NCBI GenBank assembly: GCA_020847975.1
Contig: JADLBD010000111.1
Span: 1 to 53,151 of the forward strand
DNA length: 53,151 nucleotides
Direction of reading: 5' to 3'
From: Bryobacterales bacterium
GTDB taxonomy: Bacteria > Acidobacteriota > Terriglobia > Bryobacterales > Bryobacteraceae
How positions within the stretch are numbered: position 1 is the first letter of the stretch; every line of letters starts with the position of its first letter. The notes below the pieces were generated by a model. It ran no database searches, was not told where the DNA came from, and saw only the letters and a program-made list of their open reading frames with translations. A program made the translations under genes and the position numbers. Positions 8,456-19,119 of the stretch are shown in pieces.

Positions 8456-9055
8456 ATGCGAAAGCCCGCTCATGGCCGGGTCCACTCTCCGGGGCTTCTG
8501 CGAAGCCTGGTGGAGCACTTGCGCGGGCGCGAGCAAACCCTCGTTCGCGCACCCGAACCCTGGCCGCTCCTGCTGCTCAGCTATCCCGCGGGAAGCAATG
8601 CAATTGCCACGGAAGTTCGTGATGCCTGGCTCCATACGCTGCCATCTCTTCACGCGCCGGTCGTGACGCCCTACCTCGACATGATGTGCAGGCTCCCCAC
8701 CATCGTTGTCGTGCAACTCCGCCCTCACAACATCTGCACATGCCTTGGCCATCACCACCCCGCGGGCACGGAGTCCCGCCTGACGCGATCTCTCGCCGGC
8801 GATCTTGGCGGCAGACTTGGTGAAATCGACCTCGCTTGGGAGGCTATCCGCGGCTGGCGTCCTCACCCCCTGCGGACCACCGCCGCCGAATCACTCGCCG
8901 GCTTCGATCACTCTCATTTCCGAACCGCCCTCCTCACTGTCCTTCTGCATGAATTGGAACATCTCGCCTACCCCGATCATCAGGAACGCTCAGTGCGTAG
9001 AGCCTCCGATGACTTCTACACACAGGTTCTCGAAGAACTGCTCTCCCTCGCCTGA
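8456..9055 (+). CDS. Orphan HExxH putative metallopeptidase
   Basis: A 199-residue protein of no family that I recognise. Its distinctive feature is LLTVLLHELEHLAYPDHQE around residues 159-177, where HELEH (165-169) has the HExxH zinc-ligand/catalytic form preceded by a hydrophobic helix, as in zincin metallopeptidases. A downstream Glu or Asp, for example in the SDDFYTQVLEELL segment (184-196), could be the third ligand. The N-terminal half has no catalytic signature. No signal peptide is seen. Starts upstream (TTG 8435) are possible but ATG 8456 is more natural. It is divergent from the rhomboid protease, with only 44 bases between them, and 32 bases precede the permease gene. Confidence 0.65.
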   Translation: MRKPAHGRVHSPGLLRSLVEHLRGREQTLVRAPEPWPLLLLSYPAGSNAIATEVRDAWLHTLPSLHAPVVTPYLDMMCRLPTIVVVQLRPHNICTCLGHHHPAGTESRLTRSLAGDLGGRLGEIDLAWEAIRGWRPHPLRTTAAESLAGFDHSHFRTALLTVLLHELEHLAYPDHQERSVRRASDDFYTQVLEELLSLA

Positions 9056-9087
9056 CCAGGTCTTGCCGCGCCACGCCATTTGGTAAC

Positions 9088-10464
9088 ATGGCCCCTTCCA
9101 TGTCCTCCAAAGTCGCCAGCCTCGTCGCGAAGATGGATGAACTCAATGAGTTCGACCGCGAACCGGTTCACCTGGACAAATTGCAGCCTGCTTCCCGTTT
9201 TGCCGGTCTATTCGCGGGCGAACACGTCGCCGCCACGGAATTCGTCATCGGAGCATTCTTCGTGCTTCACGGCGTTCATGCCCGCGACCTGCTGCTCGGC
9301 CTTCTCCTCGGTAATATCCTGGCTGTCCTTTCCTGGACCTTTATCTGCGCTCCCATCGCCGTACGCACGCGCCTCACACTCTACTGGTACCTGCGCCGCA
9401 CCGCCGGACCCGGATTGACTCTCATCTACAACGTGGCCAACGCCCTGCTGTACTGCATCCTCGCCGGCGCCATGATCTCCGTCTCCGCCACCGCCATCGG
9501 CATCGGCTTCGGTATCCCCACTCCCGCGCTCAACGATGTTCTCCCGAACAGCGTGGAATGGGTGGCGATCACTGTCTTCATCGGTGTTCTCTTCACCATC
9601 CTCGCCGTGCTCGGCTTTGCCGCCCTCAGCCGCTTTGCCCAGGTCTGCTCCCCTTGGCTCTTTCTCATTTTCATCGCCGGCGCAATCGCTACTTTTCCCG
9701 CGCTCGGCGTTCATACCAACTTCGACAATCTGTACGAAGTCATGCGGACGAAGGTCTGGAACGGAATGCCGGTCCCCGGCCAGGAACAATTCGGCTTCTG
9801 GCAAATTGCGTTCTTCGCCTGGTTTGCGAACCTCGCCATGCACATCGGGCTGTCTGACATGGCGCTTTTCCGCTACGCCAAACACTGGTCCTATGGCTTG
9901 CTGACCTCCACCGGAATCTTCCCCGGCCACTTCCTGGCTTGGGTTTGCTCCGGTATCATGGTGGCCGGCGTCGACCGCTCCATGGACCCCGGCCGCATGG
10001 CCTACACATCTGCGGGCCTCGCCGGCGTCCTCGCTGTCGTCATCGCCGGGTGGACCACCGCTAACCCCACCATCTATCGCGCCGGATTGGCGCTTCAATC
10101 TGTTACCCCAAACTGGCCACGCTGGAAACTTACGCTTTACACCGGACTCATCACTTCTTTCCTTGCCTGCTTCCCGGTCTTCTTCGTCCGTCTGCTCGAC
10201 TACGTGGCCATCTATGGCCTGGTGCTCATGCCCATCGGCGCCGTCGTCTTCGCCGAACATTGGATCTTTCCCAAGCTCGGCATCCCCAAGTACGAAGCCG
10301 AAACCCGAGGCCTGGTTCTCAATTGGAAAGTCTTGTTTGTCTGGATCGGCACGCTGGCCCTCTGCGCCGTTATGCCGCTGCACCTCTTCTATCGCTGGTT
10401 GCCCGGCTACTTTGCGGCCATCATCGCCTACGTCGCTCTGAACCTGAACCGGAGGTCCGTCTGA
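9088..10464 (+). CDS. NCS1-type purine/cytosine permease-like transporter
   Basis: A 458-residue integral membrane protein with about twelve helices, resembling the nucleobase:cation symporter-1 (cytosine/purine/allantoin) family. Typical features are an N-terminal hydrophilic stretch, the FAGEHVAATEFVIGAFF first-helix region, GNILAVLSW, the helix starting FFAWFANLAMHIGLSD, and an alternating-access core with GLTLIYNVANALLY. The substrate is not deducible. ATG 9088 is used; a second ATG four codons on is possible. A 52-residue membrane protein follows two bases after its stop. Confidence 0.8.
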   Translation: MAPSMSSKVASLVAKMDELNEFDREPVHLDKLQPASRFAGLFAGEHVAATEFVIGAFFVLHGVHARDLLLGLLLGNILAVLSWTFICAPIAVRTRLTLYWYLRRTAGPGLTLIYNVANALLYCILAGAMISVSATAIGIGFGIPTPALNDVLPNSVEWVAITVFIGVLFTILAVLGFAALSRFAQVCSPWLFLIFIAGAIATFPALGVHTNFDNLYEVMRTKVWNGMPVPGQEQFGFWQIAFFAWFANLAMHIGLSDMALFRYAKHWSYGLLTSTGIFPGHFLAWVCSGIMVAGVDRSMDPGRMAYTSAGLAGVLAVVIAGWTTANPTIYRAGLALQSVTPNWPRWKLTLYTGLITSFLACFPVFFVRLLDYVAIYGLVLMPIGAVVFAEHWIFPKLGIPKYEAETRGLVLNWKVLFVWIGTLALCAVMPLHLFYRWLPGYFAAIIAYVALNLNRRSV

Positions 10465-10466
10465 CT

Positions 10467-10625
10467 ATGCTGCTGATTCTCGCTCTTCTGTCCCTCGCTG
10501 CCGGCCTCTACTCCGCCCTCGCCTACTTCTGGGGCAATATCGACGTGCAGACCTACCGCAACCTGCTGCTCGGTGCGACTTTCGCCTGGTTCGTCTTCGC
10601 TACTCTTCGTGCCCAACGAAGGTGA
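10467..10625 (+). CDS. 52-residue small membrane protein coupled to the permease
   Basis: A short gene beginning two bases after the permease stop, with GGAGG about eleven bases before ATG 10467. The protein, 52 residues, has two hydrophobic helices (about residues 2-20 and 34-49, the latter LLLGATFAWFVFATL) and a basic end RAQRR. Its position and size suggest a small partner of the permease, but there is no family match that I can name. It ends two bases before the end of the convergent AlkD gene. Confidence 0.65.
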   Translation: MLLILALLSLAAGLYSALAYFWGNIDVQTYRNLLLGATFAWFVFATLRAQRR

Positions 10626-10627
10626 AC

Positions 10628-11362
10628 TCACCCTCTGGTCGCTGCGAGCAGCCGCTTCCTCTTCTCCTCGGGAAAGCGTTCAATTGCATAACGCACGGTC
10701 GTCCTGCCCAATGCGTTTTTCTGCCGCAGCAGATATTGTTCCAGCCGCCCCTCATCCTTCTTTCCGGCCTCTCGCAGAAGCCAGCCGCACGCTTTCTGGA
10801 TGAGATCTTCCCTATCCCCCGCCAGCGCCGTCACCGCCCCGTAAGCCAACTCCTGATAACGCGCGTCCCGAACCAGAGGCACGAACGAAACCACGCCTGC
10901 CCGCCTCACCCACAGATTCTCTGCTCTCCACCATTCCCGGATCTCCTCCTCCATCCCGTCGAACCGCCGGATCAGCGGAGCCAGCACTTTGGTGGATAGC
11001 AGATCCGTCAGCGACCAGTCACCGCAGCGGTCTTCTTCGAGCCACCCTCGCGCCGTCGCCAGCAGGTCCCGCTCATACCGCTTCCAATCACGCCCCAGCA
11101 TGATCAAACCCACCGCCTTCTCCTCGTTGAAGCGGTTCCGCACCATTCGACCGGCGAATTCCACAATTTCCGCGTGGCTCCAGCAACCCTTCACCTGCTG
11201 ATATAACCCGCGCTCGATCAACCGCAAATCAGGGGTTCTGATGCCGTGAAAGAACACCTTCTCCCAACGCTTGAAATACATCCTTGCCCCCTCCGCCACC
11301 TTTGGGTCCGCCGCCTTTCGCAGCGTCTCCCGTGCCTGCGATTCCAATTGCTTCGGTGTCAT
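10628..11362 (-). CDS. alkD: DNA alkylation repair protein, AlkD family
   Basis: A 244-residue HEAT-repeat DNA glycosylase that removes bulky or cationic alkylpurines without base flipping. The family signature is near the C-terminus: RAENLWVRRAGVV (about 162-174) and LIQKACGWLLREAGKK (about 200-215). Trp116 and Asp120 in GDWSLTD match the catalytic Trp/Asp pair spacing (four residues) of Bacillus AlkD. The start chosen is ATG 11362 because the 244-residue form fits the roughly 230-residue family; longer in-frame starts (to 11407) overlap the divergent gene. It is divergent from the Tat-signal Gfo/Idh gene with a 43-base gap. Confidence 0.85.
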   Translation of the reverse strand: MTPKQLESQARETLRKAADPKVAEGARMYFKRWEKVFFHGIRTPDLRLIERGLYQQVKGCWSHAEIVEFAGRMVRNRFNEEKAVGLIMLGRDWKRYERDLLATARGWLEEDRCGDWSLTDLLSTKVLAPLIRRFDGMEEEIREWWRAENLWVRRAGVVSFVPLVRDARYQELAYGAVTALAGDREDLIQKACGWLLREAGKKDEGRLEQYLLRQKNALGRTTVRYAIERFPEEKRKRLLAATRG

Positions 11363-11405
11363 TTCCGTACCAGACAGAATATACTTTCCCTTGGAAGTAA
11401 GATTC

Positions 11406-12737
<1,332 letters not shown>

Positions 12738-12890
12738 AGCCATGGCTGCCTGAGCAGCAACTGGGCCGGTAGCCGGGCGAGCAGCGCGCCCCAAAACGCG
12801 TTATACTCAATATGTACTGGAAGTAGATCCGCACTCTCCGTTTTACCTCTGACTAGTCGCTGATTCCCCTTCCCAAAACAAAACTACTGA

Positions 12891-14123
12891 ATGAATACTT
12901 TTTCTGACTTCACTCTATCTGCAGCCTTGCAGGCCAACCTCAGCCGCCATGGCTTCGTCCAACCTACCCCTGTGCAGGCGCAAGCCATTCCGCCCGCCCT
13001 CGAAGGCCGCGATGTGGTTGCCACCGCCCAAACCGGCACCGGCAAGACCCTGGCCTTTGTCCTTCCACTGTTGAATTCGTTCAACGCCAAGACGCTGACT
13101 CTCGGCGTGAGCGCGGTCATCCTCACCCCCACGCGGGAACTTGCCATTCAGATCCACGAAACCTTTGCCAAGCTTGCCGCTGGAACCGGCGTCCGCGCGG
13201 CGGTTGTCGTCGGTGGATTGAACGAACAGACTCAGCTCCAGAACATCCGCAAGGGCGCCCAGGTGCTCATCGCCACTCCCGGCCGGCTCTCCGATTTTCT
13301 CCAGCGCAAACTCGTCAAACTCGGCGGTGTCCGCAACCTCGTGCTTGATGAAGCCGACCGCATGCTCGATATGGGCTTCCTGCCCACCATCAAGCAGATC
13401 ATCGCAGCCGTGCCTGCCGATCGCCAGACAATGTTCTTCTCCGCCACCATCGAAACTTCTGTCGCCCATCTCATTCACGCGTACCTGACCAATCCGGTCC
13501 GCGTCGCCGTCGGTTCCACCACCCGTCCTTCGGATCATGTCGATCTCCACTTCTATGAAGTCGAGCAGGATCGCAAACTCGGCCTCCTCCAGCACATGCT
13601 GAAGCAGGAGGACGGTTCGTTCCTTGTCTTCGCCCGCACTAAGCACGGAGCGGACCGGTTGGCCAAGAAACTCGCCCGCACGGGCGTCAAGACCGCCAGC
13701 ATTCACGGCGACCGCACCCAGAGCCAGCGCAACCGGGCCCTTCGTGGATTCCAGCAAGGGGAGTACCGAGTCCTCGTAGCTACCGATGTCGCGGCCCGTG
13801 GCATTCACGTCGACGGCATCTCCCATGTCGTGAACTTTGACCTGCCCCAGGTTCCCGAGGATTTCATCCATCGCGTCGGACGCACCGGCCGTGCCGGCGT
13901 GCGCGGCGTTGCCTCCACTTTTGGCACGCGCTCGGAACGCTCCGACATCCGCCGCATCGAGCGTACCCTTGACGTTCGCCTGACGCATCGCGAGGTGTCT
14001 CCCGATATCCTGCCGGAGACCCACGCCAACGCCTCCGTCATCGTCATGCCGTCAAAGCAATCCGCCCGGCCTGCAAAGGTTGTCTTCCAATCCGGACGCC
14101 GCCCCATCCGCCGCGCCCGATAA
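12891..14123 (+). CDS. rhlE: DEAD-box RNA helicase, RhlE type
   Basis: A 410-residue ATP-dependent RNA helicase. Motifs are in order: Q region (GFVQPTPVQAQAI, 21-33), Walker A AQTGTGKT (46-53), PTREL (80-84), TPGR (129-132), DEAD (153-156), SAT (184-186), VATDVAARGIHVDGI (297-311) and HRVGRTGRAG (327-336). The C-terminal tail is short and basic, and ends at 410. RhlE-type helicases act in ribosome assembly and cold adaptation. About 150 bases upstream hold TATACT at 12800-12805 as a possible -10 but no good -35. A TatA gene follows 93 bases downstream. Confidence 0.92.
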   Translation: MNTFSDFTLSAALQANLSRHGFVQPTPVQAQAIPPALEGRDVVATAQTGTGKTLAFVLPLLNSFNAKTLTLGVSAVILTPTRELAIQIHETFAKLAAGTGVRAAVVVGGLNEQTQLQNIRKGAQVLIATPGRLSDFLQRKLVKLGGVRNLVLDEADRMLDMGFLPTIKQIIAAVPADRQTMFFSATIETSVAHLIHAYLTNPVRVAVGSTTRPSDHVDLHFYEVEQDRKLGLLQHMLKQEDGSFLVFARTKHGADRLAKKLARTGVKTASIHGDRTQSQRNRALRGFQQGEYRVLVATDVAARGIHVDGISHVVNFDLPQVPEDFIHRVGRTGRAGVRGVASTFGTRSERSDIRRIERTLDVRLTHREVSPDILPETHANASVIVMPSKQSARPAKVVFQSGRRPIRRAR

Positions 14124-14216
14124 CCAAAATCAGCCCGGGAAATAACCCCGCAAGGCGATCTCTGAAGCGATGACTCTGCGCGGCGCGGGCGCTACTCTGA
14201 AAGTGAGGTACCGCTC

Positions 14217-14369
14217 ATGGAATCCATCGGACTCCCCGAACTTCTGGTCATCGTTGCCATCGCTGTGCTCCTCTTCGGCCCCAGCAAACTCGCCGGGCTC
14301 GGTAAAGGACTTGGTCAAGGCATCAAGGAGTTCAAGAACGCGCTCCGCGGAGACGCTACCGAGGGATAA
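14217..14369 (+). CDS. tatA: TatA/TatE family twin-arginine translocase subunit
   Basis: A 50-residue protein, [20 protein letters not shown] followed by [23 protein letters not shown]. This is the classical TatA layout: short periplasmic N-terminus, one transmembrane helix, the FGP/KLP hinge (here FGPSKL), then an amphipathic helix with [13 protein letters not shown]. It forms the pore component of the Tat system, which exports folded proteins with twin-arginine signals. GAGG lies about eight bases before ATG 14217. Its end overlaps the convergent antiporter gene by 14 bases. At least six neighbouring genes in this window encode Tat-type signals, so the context fits. Confidence 0.85.
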   Translation: MESIGLPELLVIVAIAVLLFGPSKLAGLGKGLGQGIKEFKNALRGDATEG

Positions 14370-15954
14370 TCCGCGCCTCGAGCAGGTCGATGTCCCGCTC
14401 GATCCGGTGCATCGCTTCGTCACCGATCTGCCGGCTGCGCCGTAGCGAAACCACCGCTTCCCGCTCGGTACGCGCCAGTTCCCACCACACCCGCTGTTCG
14501 GCTATGCTTTGAAACTCCTCTGGCTTCGGTGGGGCGTCCGTTCCCGTCTCTATCTCCAGTTGGGCTCTCAACTCCGCCAACCGGTCCGTATAGTAGCCGC
14601 GAATCCGTTCCATCACCACTGCCGGGGCAGCTTTGCCATTCTCCAAATCCGCAATGCGCTCCAGCACGCGCCCGGTCGAATGAATGCGCGCCGCCAATTG
14701 TTCCTCTTCGCTCGATCGGTCCACCGGAAGCCGCAGCATCTTTACGAATGGCCGCAGCGTGAGTCCCTGCACCACCAGCGTGGAAACAATCACCGCGAAC
14801 GTCAGCAGCAGCAGCAGGCTCCGGTAAGGGAAGGGAAGTCCGCCCGCCGTCTCATGCGGCAGCGACAATGCCGCGGCCAGCGAAACCACTCCGCGCAGTC
14901 CCGTCCACCCCACCACCGTCACCTGCTGCCACGAGGGGCGCGGTTCCCGTTCCCGGATCCTGCGGAAAAGTATCCTCGGAAGGTACGCGCCGGGAAACAC
15001 CCATATCATTCGGATCGCAACGACGCCGGCCGAAACCACGACGCACCACATTGCGAGTTGTTCCACCGGATAGCCCTGCAACTCGCCCGCCACCTCAGGC
15101 AACTGCAGTCCGATCAGGATGAAGATGATCACGTTGATCAGGAAGATCACCGTCTGCCACACCGCCTCCGCGCGAATCCGTGCTCTGGCGCTGAACAACT
15201 CCGGTGCGTGCCATCCCAGCAGCAGGCCGGAGGCAACCACGGCCAGGACTCCCGACGTGTGCATCGTTTCCGCTGCGAAGTAAGAGAGGTAGCTCAGGAT
15301 GAATGTCGAGAGCACCTCCACTTCCGGGTCCTTCAGCCAGGGATAGATGCGCACATTAAGAAACCCCAGCAGCATGCCCACCGCGATTCCACCCGCCGCG
15401 ATCCACACAAATGTAGCTGCCGCATTCGACAACGAGAACACCCCCGTCGCCGCCGCCGCCACCGCGAAGCGATACACCGTCAACCCCGCGGCGTCATTGA
15501 CAAGACTCTCCCCCTCCAATACCTGTACAATCCGCCGCGGCAAGCCCAATCCGCGCATGATCGATGTAGCAGCCGCCGCATCCGGCGGCGAGACTATGGC
15601 TCCCAGCACGAATCCCGTGGCCCAGTTCATCCCCGGAATGAAGTACACGCAAATCGCCGCCACCACCGCGCTCGTCGCCGTCACCAATCCGAAAGCCAGC
15701 AGCAGAATCGGGCGCCGCCACATCACGAAATCCCGCCATGAGGTGAAGTAGGCCGCCTCACTCAAGATCGGCGGCAGCAGAACGTAAAAGACCAATTGCG
15801 GGTCCAGCCGCACCGTAGGCACTCCGGGAAGGAATGCAAGCGCCAGTCCCGCCAGCAGCAGCGCGATCGGATACGGCTGGTCCAGCCGCTTGGCCAGAAC
15901 AGCAACCCCCAGACCGGCCAGAACCAGTCCGAAAATGATTTCCAGCGGGTTCAT
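14356..15954 (-). CDS. CPA1 family cation/proton antiporter
   Basis: A 532-residue Na+(K+)/H+ antiporter-like membrane protein with twelve or so helices and a hydrophilic C-terminal cytoplasmic tail (from about residue 400) rich in Glu/Arg that could be regulatory. Family motifs: VSPPDAAAA (121-129), [10 protein letters not shown] (148-157) with the ion-binding Asn-Asp pair 153-154, and an [16 protein letters not shown] first domain ([13 protein letters not shown], 58-70). Its start is three bases from the end of the TlpA-like gene on the same strand, so they are probably co-transcribed. Ion specificity cannot be read. Confidence 0.9.
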   Translation of the reverse strand: MNPLEIIFGLVLAGLGVAVLAKRLDQPYPIALLLAGLALAFLPGVPTVRLDPQLVFYVLLPPILSEAAYFTSWRDFVMWRRPILLLAFGLVTATSAVVAAICVYFIPGMNWATGFVLGAIVSPPDAAAATSIMRGLGLPRRIVQVLEGESLVNDAAGLTVYRFAVAAAATGVFSLSNAAATFVWIAAGGIAVGMLLGFLNVRIYPWLKDPEVEVLSTFILSYLSYFAAETMHTSGVLAVVASGLLLGWHAPELFSARARIRAEAVWQTVIFLINVIIFILIGLQLPEVAGELQGYPVEQLAMWCVVVSAGVVAIRMIWVFPGAYLPRILFRRIREREPRPSWQQVTVVGWTGLRGVVSLAAALSLPHETAGGLPFPYRSLLLLLTFAVIVSTLVVQGLTLRPFVKMLRLPVDRSSEEEQLAARIHSTGRVLERIADLENGKAAPAVVMERIRGYYTDRLAELRAQLEIETGTDAPPKPEEFQSIAEQRVWWELARTEREAVVSLRRSRQIGDEAMHRIERDIDLLEARIIPR

Positions 15955-15957
15955 ACT

Positions 15958-17148
15958 TTATTCCGCCAGCAGGCTCTCCACCCATTGCGTCATTTCCTGC
16001 TTCAATCCGGCGTAGCGCGCCCCTGTGGACGGCCCCTCGAAACCCGCGTGGATTCGCCGTACCAGCCCGTCCCTTCCGATAAACAGCGTCGTCGGGTATG
16101 CGCGGAAGTTGTGTAGTTGCTCGAGCGCCTGTTCCGCGTTCTCCGTGGCGCCCGCAAGCAGCACCGGATACGGGAGCTTGTACTTCTCTGCGAAAAGCCG
16201 CAACTGCCGCAAATCCCGCTCCTTCTCTCCCGTGTATTCAAAACCCAGCGCGACAATCTCCAGTCCCCTGTCATGGTAGCGCTCATATAACTCACGAAGG
16301 ACCGTTGCTTCATCGTGACAATTCGGACACCACGATCCTGTAATCGCGACCACCACCGCTTTCCCGCGGAACCTGGCATCGCTGGAAGACACCGTGCGCC
16401 CCTCCAAATCCGGATACGAGAACCGAAAGGCTTCTTTCGGATTCTTCATCGTGGTATACGAACTCGAATCCAGTTCCTGATCGCTTGCCTTGTCCGCGCG
16501 CCGCCCCGTCACCGTCGCGTTGACGCTGCCTTTCAGTGTTCCCTCCAACCGCCCGCTCGGGACGCGCGCTTCCAGAATCGTCGCCCGGATGCCGTCGAAA
16601 TGCGTCAGCACAATCCGATTCCCGTCCACAAAACCGGTATGCATCCCGTAATCGCCCGAAACCGGGATCAACACTCCCTGTAGCTTTGCTCCGTCCTGCG
16701 CAAATGACGCCAGCCAGAACTCTTTCCTGCCGTCCTCCACCACATCCAGAAGCCACTCCCCGCCAGCGTCTACTTCCGGCGCGCTCGCCGGAACCGCCAG
16801 CGGAGTACGCCGCGCCCGGAACGGCCGTACCAGAATCTGTTTCCGGTACTGCCGCGTGAACGCTCCCCGCAACTCTCCGTTTTCAAAGTCCGCCTCCAAC
16901 CGCCCATCCCAGTAGTTGAAGTCCAGCCGCAGCTTCCGTCCATCGAACGTCCCTGATGACGAGACATTGCGATCCCGGCCATTGATCAGCATCCCCTGCC
17001 ACCCGCCATCCTGGCTGGTCACCTCCAGATCGAAATACGCCTCCTCCCCTGATGGCGCCTTCACCGCGGCGTGCCACAGCCCCGCTACTGTCTCTGCATA
17101 CAGAGAGGTGCACAAAGTCAGCCAGAGAATGCCGCGCCGGAGTAGCAT
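15958..17148 (-). CDS. Secreted TlpA-like thioredoxin-fold protein
   Basis: A 396-residue exported or lipid-anchored-like thiol-disulfide protein. Residues 1-20 form a signal peptide (MLLRRGILWLTLCTSLYAET). The central 210 residues are beta-rich and not identified. The C-terminal TlpA/ResA-type domain (from about 235) carries WCPNC (CxxC at 274-277) in GSWCPNCHDEATVLREL and the cis-Pro region AYPTTLFIGRDG. It presumably reduces or oxidises disulfides in periplasmic proteins, possibly cytochromes. It lies upstream of the antiporter, with a three-base gap. Confidence 0.85.
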   Translation of the reverse strand: MLLRRGILWLTLCTSLYAETVAGLWHAAVKAPSGEEAYFDLEVTSQDGGWQGMLINGRDRNVSSSGTFDGRKLRLDFNYWDGRLEADFENGELRGAFTRQYRKQILVRPFRARRTPLAVPASAPEVDAGGEWLLDVVEDGRKEFWLASFAQDGAKLQGVLIPVSGDYGMHTGFVDGNRIVLTHFDGIRATILEARVPSGRLEGTLKGSVNATVTGRRADKASDQELDSSSYTTMKNPKEAFRFSYPDLEGRTVSSSDARFRGKAVVVAITGSWCPNCHDEATVLRELYERYHDRGLEIVALGFEYTGEKERDLRQLRLFAEKYKLPYPVLLAGATENAEQALEQLHNFRAYPTTLFIGRDGLVRRIHAGFEGPSTGARYAGLKQEMTQWVESLLAE

Positions 17149-17253
17149 AGAAAAATAATCCCATGCCCTGGGCCCGGCTATCTAATCACAACGGCCTGCG
17201 CCGCCGTCTCACCTAACGTGCACGGCCAAGTCATCCGGGGTATGCTTGCCTGA

Positions 17254-17790
17254 ATGATCGTCCTCTTGCGAGGCCTTCCCGGCAGCGGCAAATCCACCCT
17301 CGCGCGTGCCCTGGCGCCCCATCTTCAAGCCATTGTTCTCGATAAGGATCTCGTCCGCGCTGCGCTCTTTCCCGGAGACACCACCGAGTACACCACTGCC
17401 CAGGACGATTTTGTCATTCGCCTCATGCTCGAGGCCGTTCGCTGGCATTTCGAAAAGAACCCGCACCGCGTCATCTTCCTGGATGGCCGTACCCATTCCC
17501 GGCTCAACCAGGTGGACTTGGTTCGCGAATTCGCATTGAGCCTTCCCACGCATTTCGAAATCATCGAATGCGTCTGCCCGCCCGAAACCGCCCTCGCCCG
17601 CATGGAAGCCGATCGATTCTCCGGCTCCCACCCAGCCCGCAATCGTGACGCCCGCCTCCTGCACGATCAACTCGCCAAATGGGAACCGATACCTTACCCC
17701 GCCTGCCGCATCGATACCGGCAGGCCTCTCCATGAGTCTGTCGATGAGGCCCTTGCTTATTTCCGCCATCGCGCTATCATGGCCCCATGA
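17254..17790 (+). CDS. P-loop kinase-like ATPase (AAA_33)
   Basis: A 178-residue predicted small-molecule or zeta-toxin-like kinase with no recognised name. The Walker A motif GLPGSGKST (7-15) opens the protein, LDKDLVRAALF follows (30-40), and HRVIFLDGRTHSRLNQVDLV (residues 71-90) is typical of AAA_33 P-loop kinases, with the lid rich in Arg (ARMEADRFSGSHPARNRDAR). The kinase stop TGA overlaps the DegT start in an ATGA, so translation is coupled and both probably act on one sugar or metabolite. No clear Shine-Dalgarno is seen before ATG 17254. Confidence 0.75.
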   Translation: MIVLLRGLPGSGKSTLARALAPHLQAIVLDKDLVRAALFPGDTTEYTTAQDDFVIRLMLEAVRWHFEKNPHRVIFLDGRTHSRLNQVDLVREFALSLPTHFEIIECVCPPETALARMEADRFSGSHPARNRDARLLHDQLAKWEPIPYPACRIDTGRPLHESVDEALAYFRHRAIMAP

Positions 17791-19097
17791 ACCGTCGTCG
17801 CTTCCTGGGCGCAACCGCCGCCCTCAGTTCCGCCAGTGCCCTGGCGAATACCACCGGAAAGCCCGCTTTGCTCGGCGGTGCTCCTGTGAAACTCGAAGGC
17901 TCGCGCAAATGGCCCATCTTCGGCCAGACTGAAGAGAAGGCTCTGCTGGAAGTCCTCCGCAGCGGCAATTGGTACCGCGGAAGCGGCAATGCTGTCCGTA
18001 GCTTCGAGCAGAAATACGAACTACTCACGGGCGCGAAGCACTGCCTCGCTACCTCCAGCGGCACCTCCGCGCTCCTCACTTCCCTCTCCGCCATGGACGT
18101 CACGGCGGGCGATGAGGTTATCCTTCCGCCTTATACGTTTGTGGCCACCCTCAACGTCATCCTCGAAAAGCACGCCATGCCCGTCTTCGTGGATAGCGAC
18201 CCCGACACCTTCCAGATGAACGCCCGCAAACTGGAAGCCGCCATCACTCCGCGCACGAAGGCGATTATCCCGGTCCACGTGGGCGGCGCTCCCGTGGATC
18301 TCGATGCCATCCTCGCCACCGCAGCCAGGCACAACGTCCCGGTGCTGGAAGATGCCTGTCAGGCCCATCTGGGCGAATGGCGGGATCGCAAGGTTGGCAC
18401 CTATGGTCTCGCCGGATGCTTCAGCTTCCAGGCATCCAAGAATCTTAACTCCGGCGAAGGCGGGGCGGTTCTTACCGCTGACAGCGACCTTTTCCAGCGC
18501 TGCTCGGCCTTCCACAACAACAGTCACAGCAGCCACGGCGGTGGCCCATCCGGTTTTGACTCGTATCGCGCGCCAGGTCTGAACCTCCGCATGACGGAAT
18601 TTCAGGCCGCTCTGCTCGTTGCCCAGATGACCCGCCTCGAGGAGCAGTACAAGATCCGCGAGTCCAATGCCCGCTACCTCACCAGCCTCCTGAAGGAGAT
18701 TCCCGGCATTATCCCGGCCCGCCTCCATGACGGCTGCACTCGCAATGCCTGGCATCTCTACATGCTCCGCTACGATAAGTCGAAGTTTGCGGATCTCCCC
18801 CGCTCCAAGTTCCTCAAGGCGCTCGCCGCCGAAGGCATCCCGACCTCCTCCGGATATCGGCCGCTCAACAAAGCCCGTCTCATCCAAACCGCCTTCGCTT
18901 CCCGCGGATTCCAGCGGCTTTTCGCCGAGGCTGACTTGAAAAATTGGGCTGCTCGCAACCACTGTCCCGACAACGACAAGCTCTGCGACGACGCCGTCTG
19001 GTTTACGCAGACTGTGCTCCTTGGTCCCCGCACAGACATGGACCGCATCGCAGAGGGCATGCGTAAGATACAGAATCACGCGCACGCGCTCGCCTGA
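17787..19097 (+). CDS. Tat-signal DegT/DnrJ/EryC1/StrS aminotransferase
   Basis: A 436-residue PLP-dependent sugar aminotransferase-like protein. The PLP-binding Lys218 lies in FQASKNLNSGEGG and Asp189 in LEDACQAHL interacts with the pyridinium, as in the family; ATSSGTSALLTSL (88-100) is the phosphate-binding segment. Unusually, the protein opens with MNRRRFLGATAALSSASALA, a twin-arginine type signal ending near residue 20. Most family members are cytoplasmic, so either this one is exported folded with its PLP or the signal is a remnant. ATG 17787 overlaps the kinase stop. Confidence 0.88.
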   Translation: MNRRRFLGATAALSSASALANTTGKPALLGGAPVKLEGSRKWPIFGQTEEKALLEVLRSGNWYRGSGNAVRSFEQKYELLTGAKHCLATSSGTSALLTSLSAMDVTAGDEVILPPYTFVATLNVILEKHAMPVFVDSDPDTFQMNARKLEAAITPRTKAIIPVHVGGAPVDLDAILATAARHNVPVLEDACQAHLGEWRDRKVGTYGLAGCFSFQASKNLNSGEGGAVLTADSDLFQRCSAFHNNSHSSHGGGPSGFDSYRAPGLNLRMTEFQAALLVAQMTRLEEQYKIRESNARYLTSLLKEIPGIIPARLHDGCTRNAWHLYMLRYDKSKFADLPRSKFLKALAAEGIPTSSGYRPLNKARLIQTAFASRGFQRLFAEADLKNWAARNHCPDNDKLCDDAVWFTQTVLLGPRTDMDRIAEGMRKIQNHAHALA

Positions 19098-19119
19098 GCG
19101 CCATTGCTATCATTCATGA

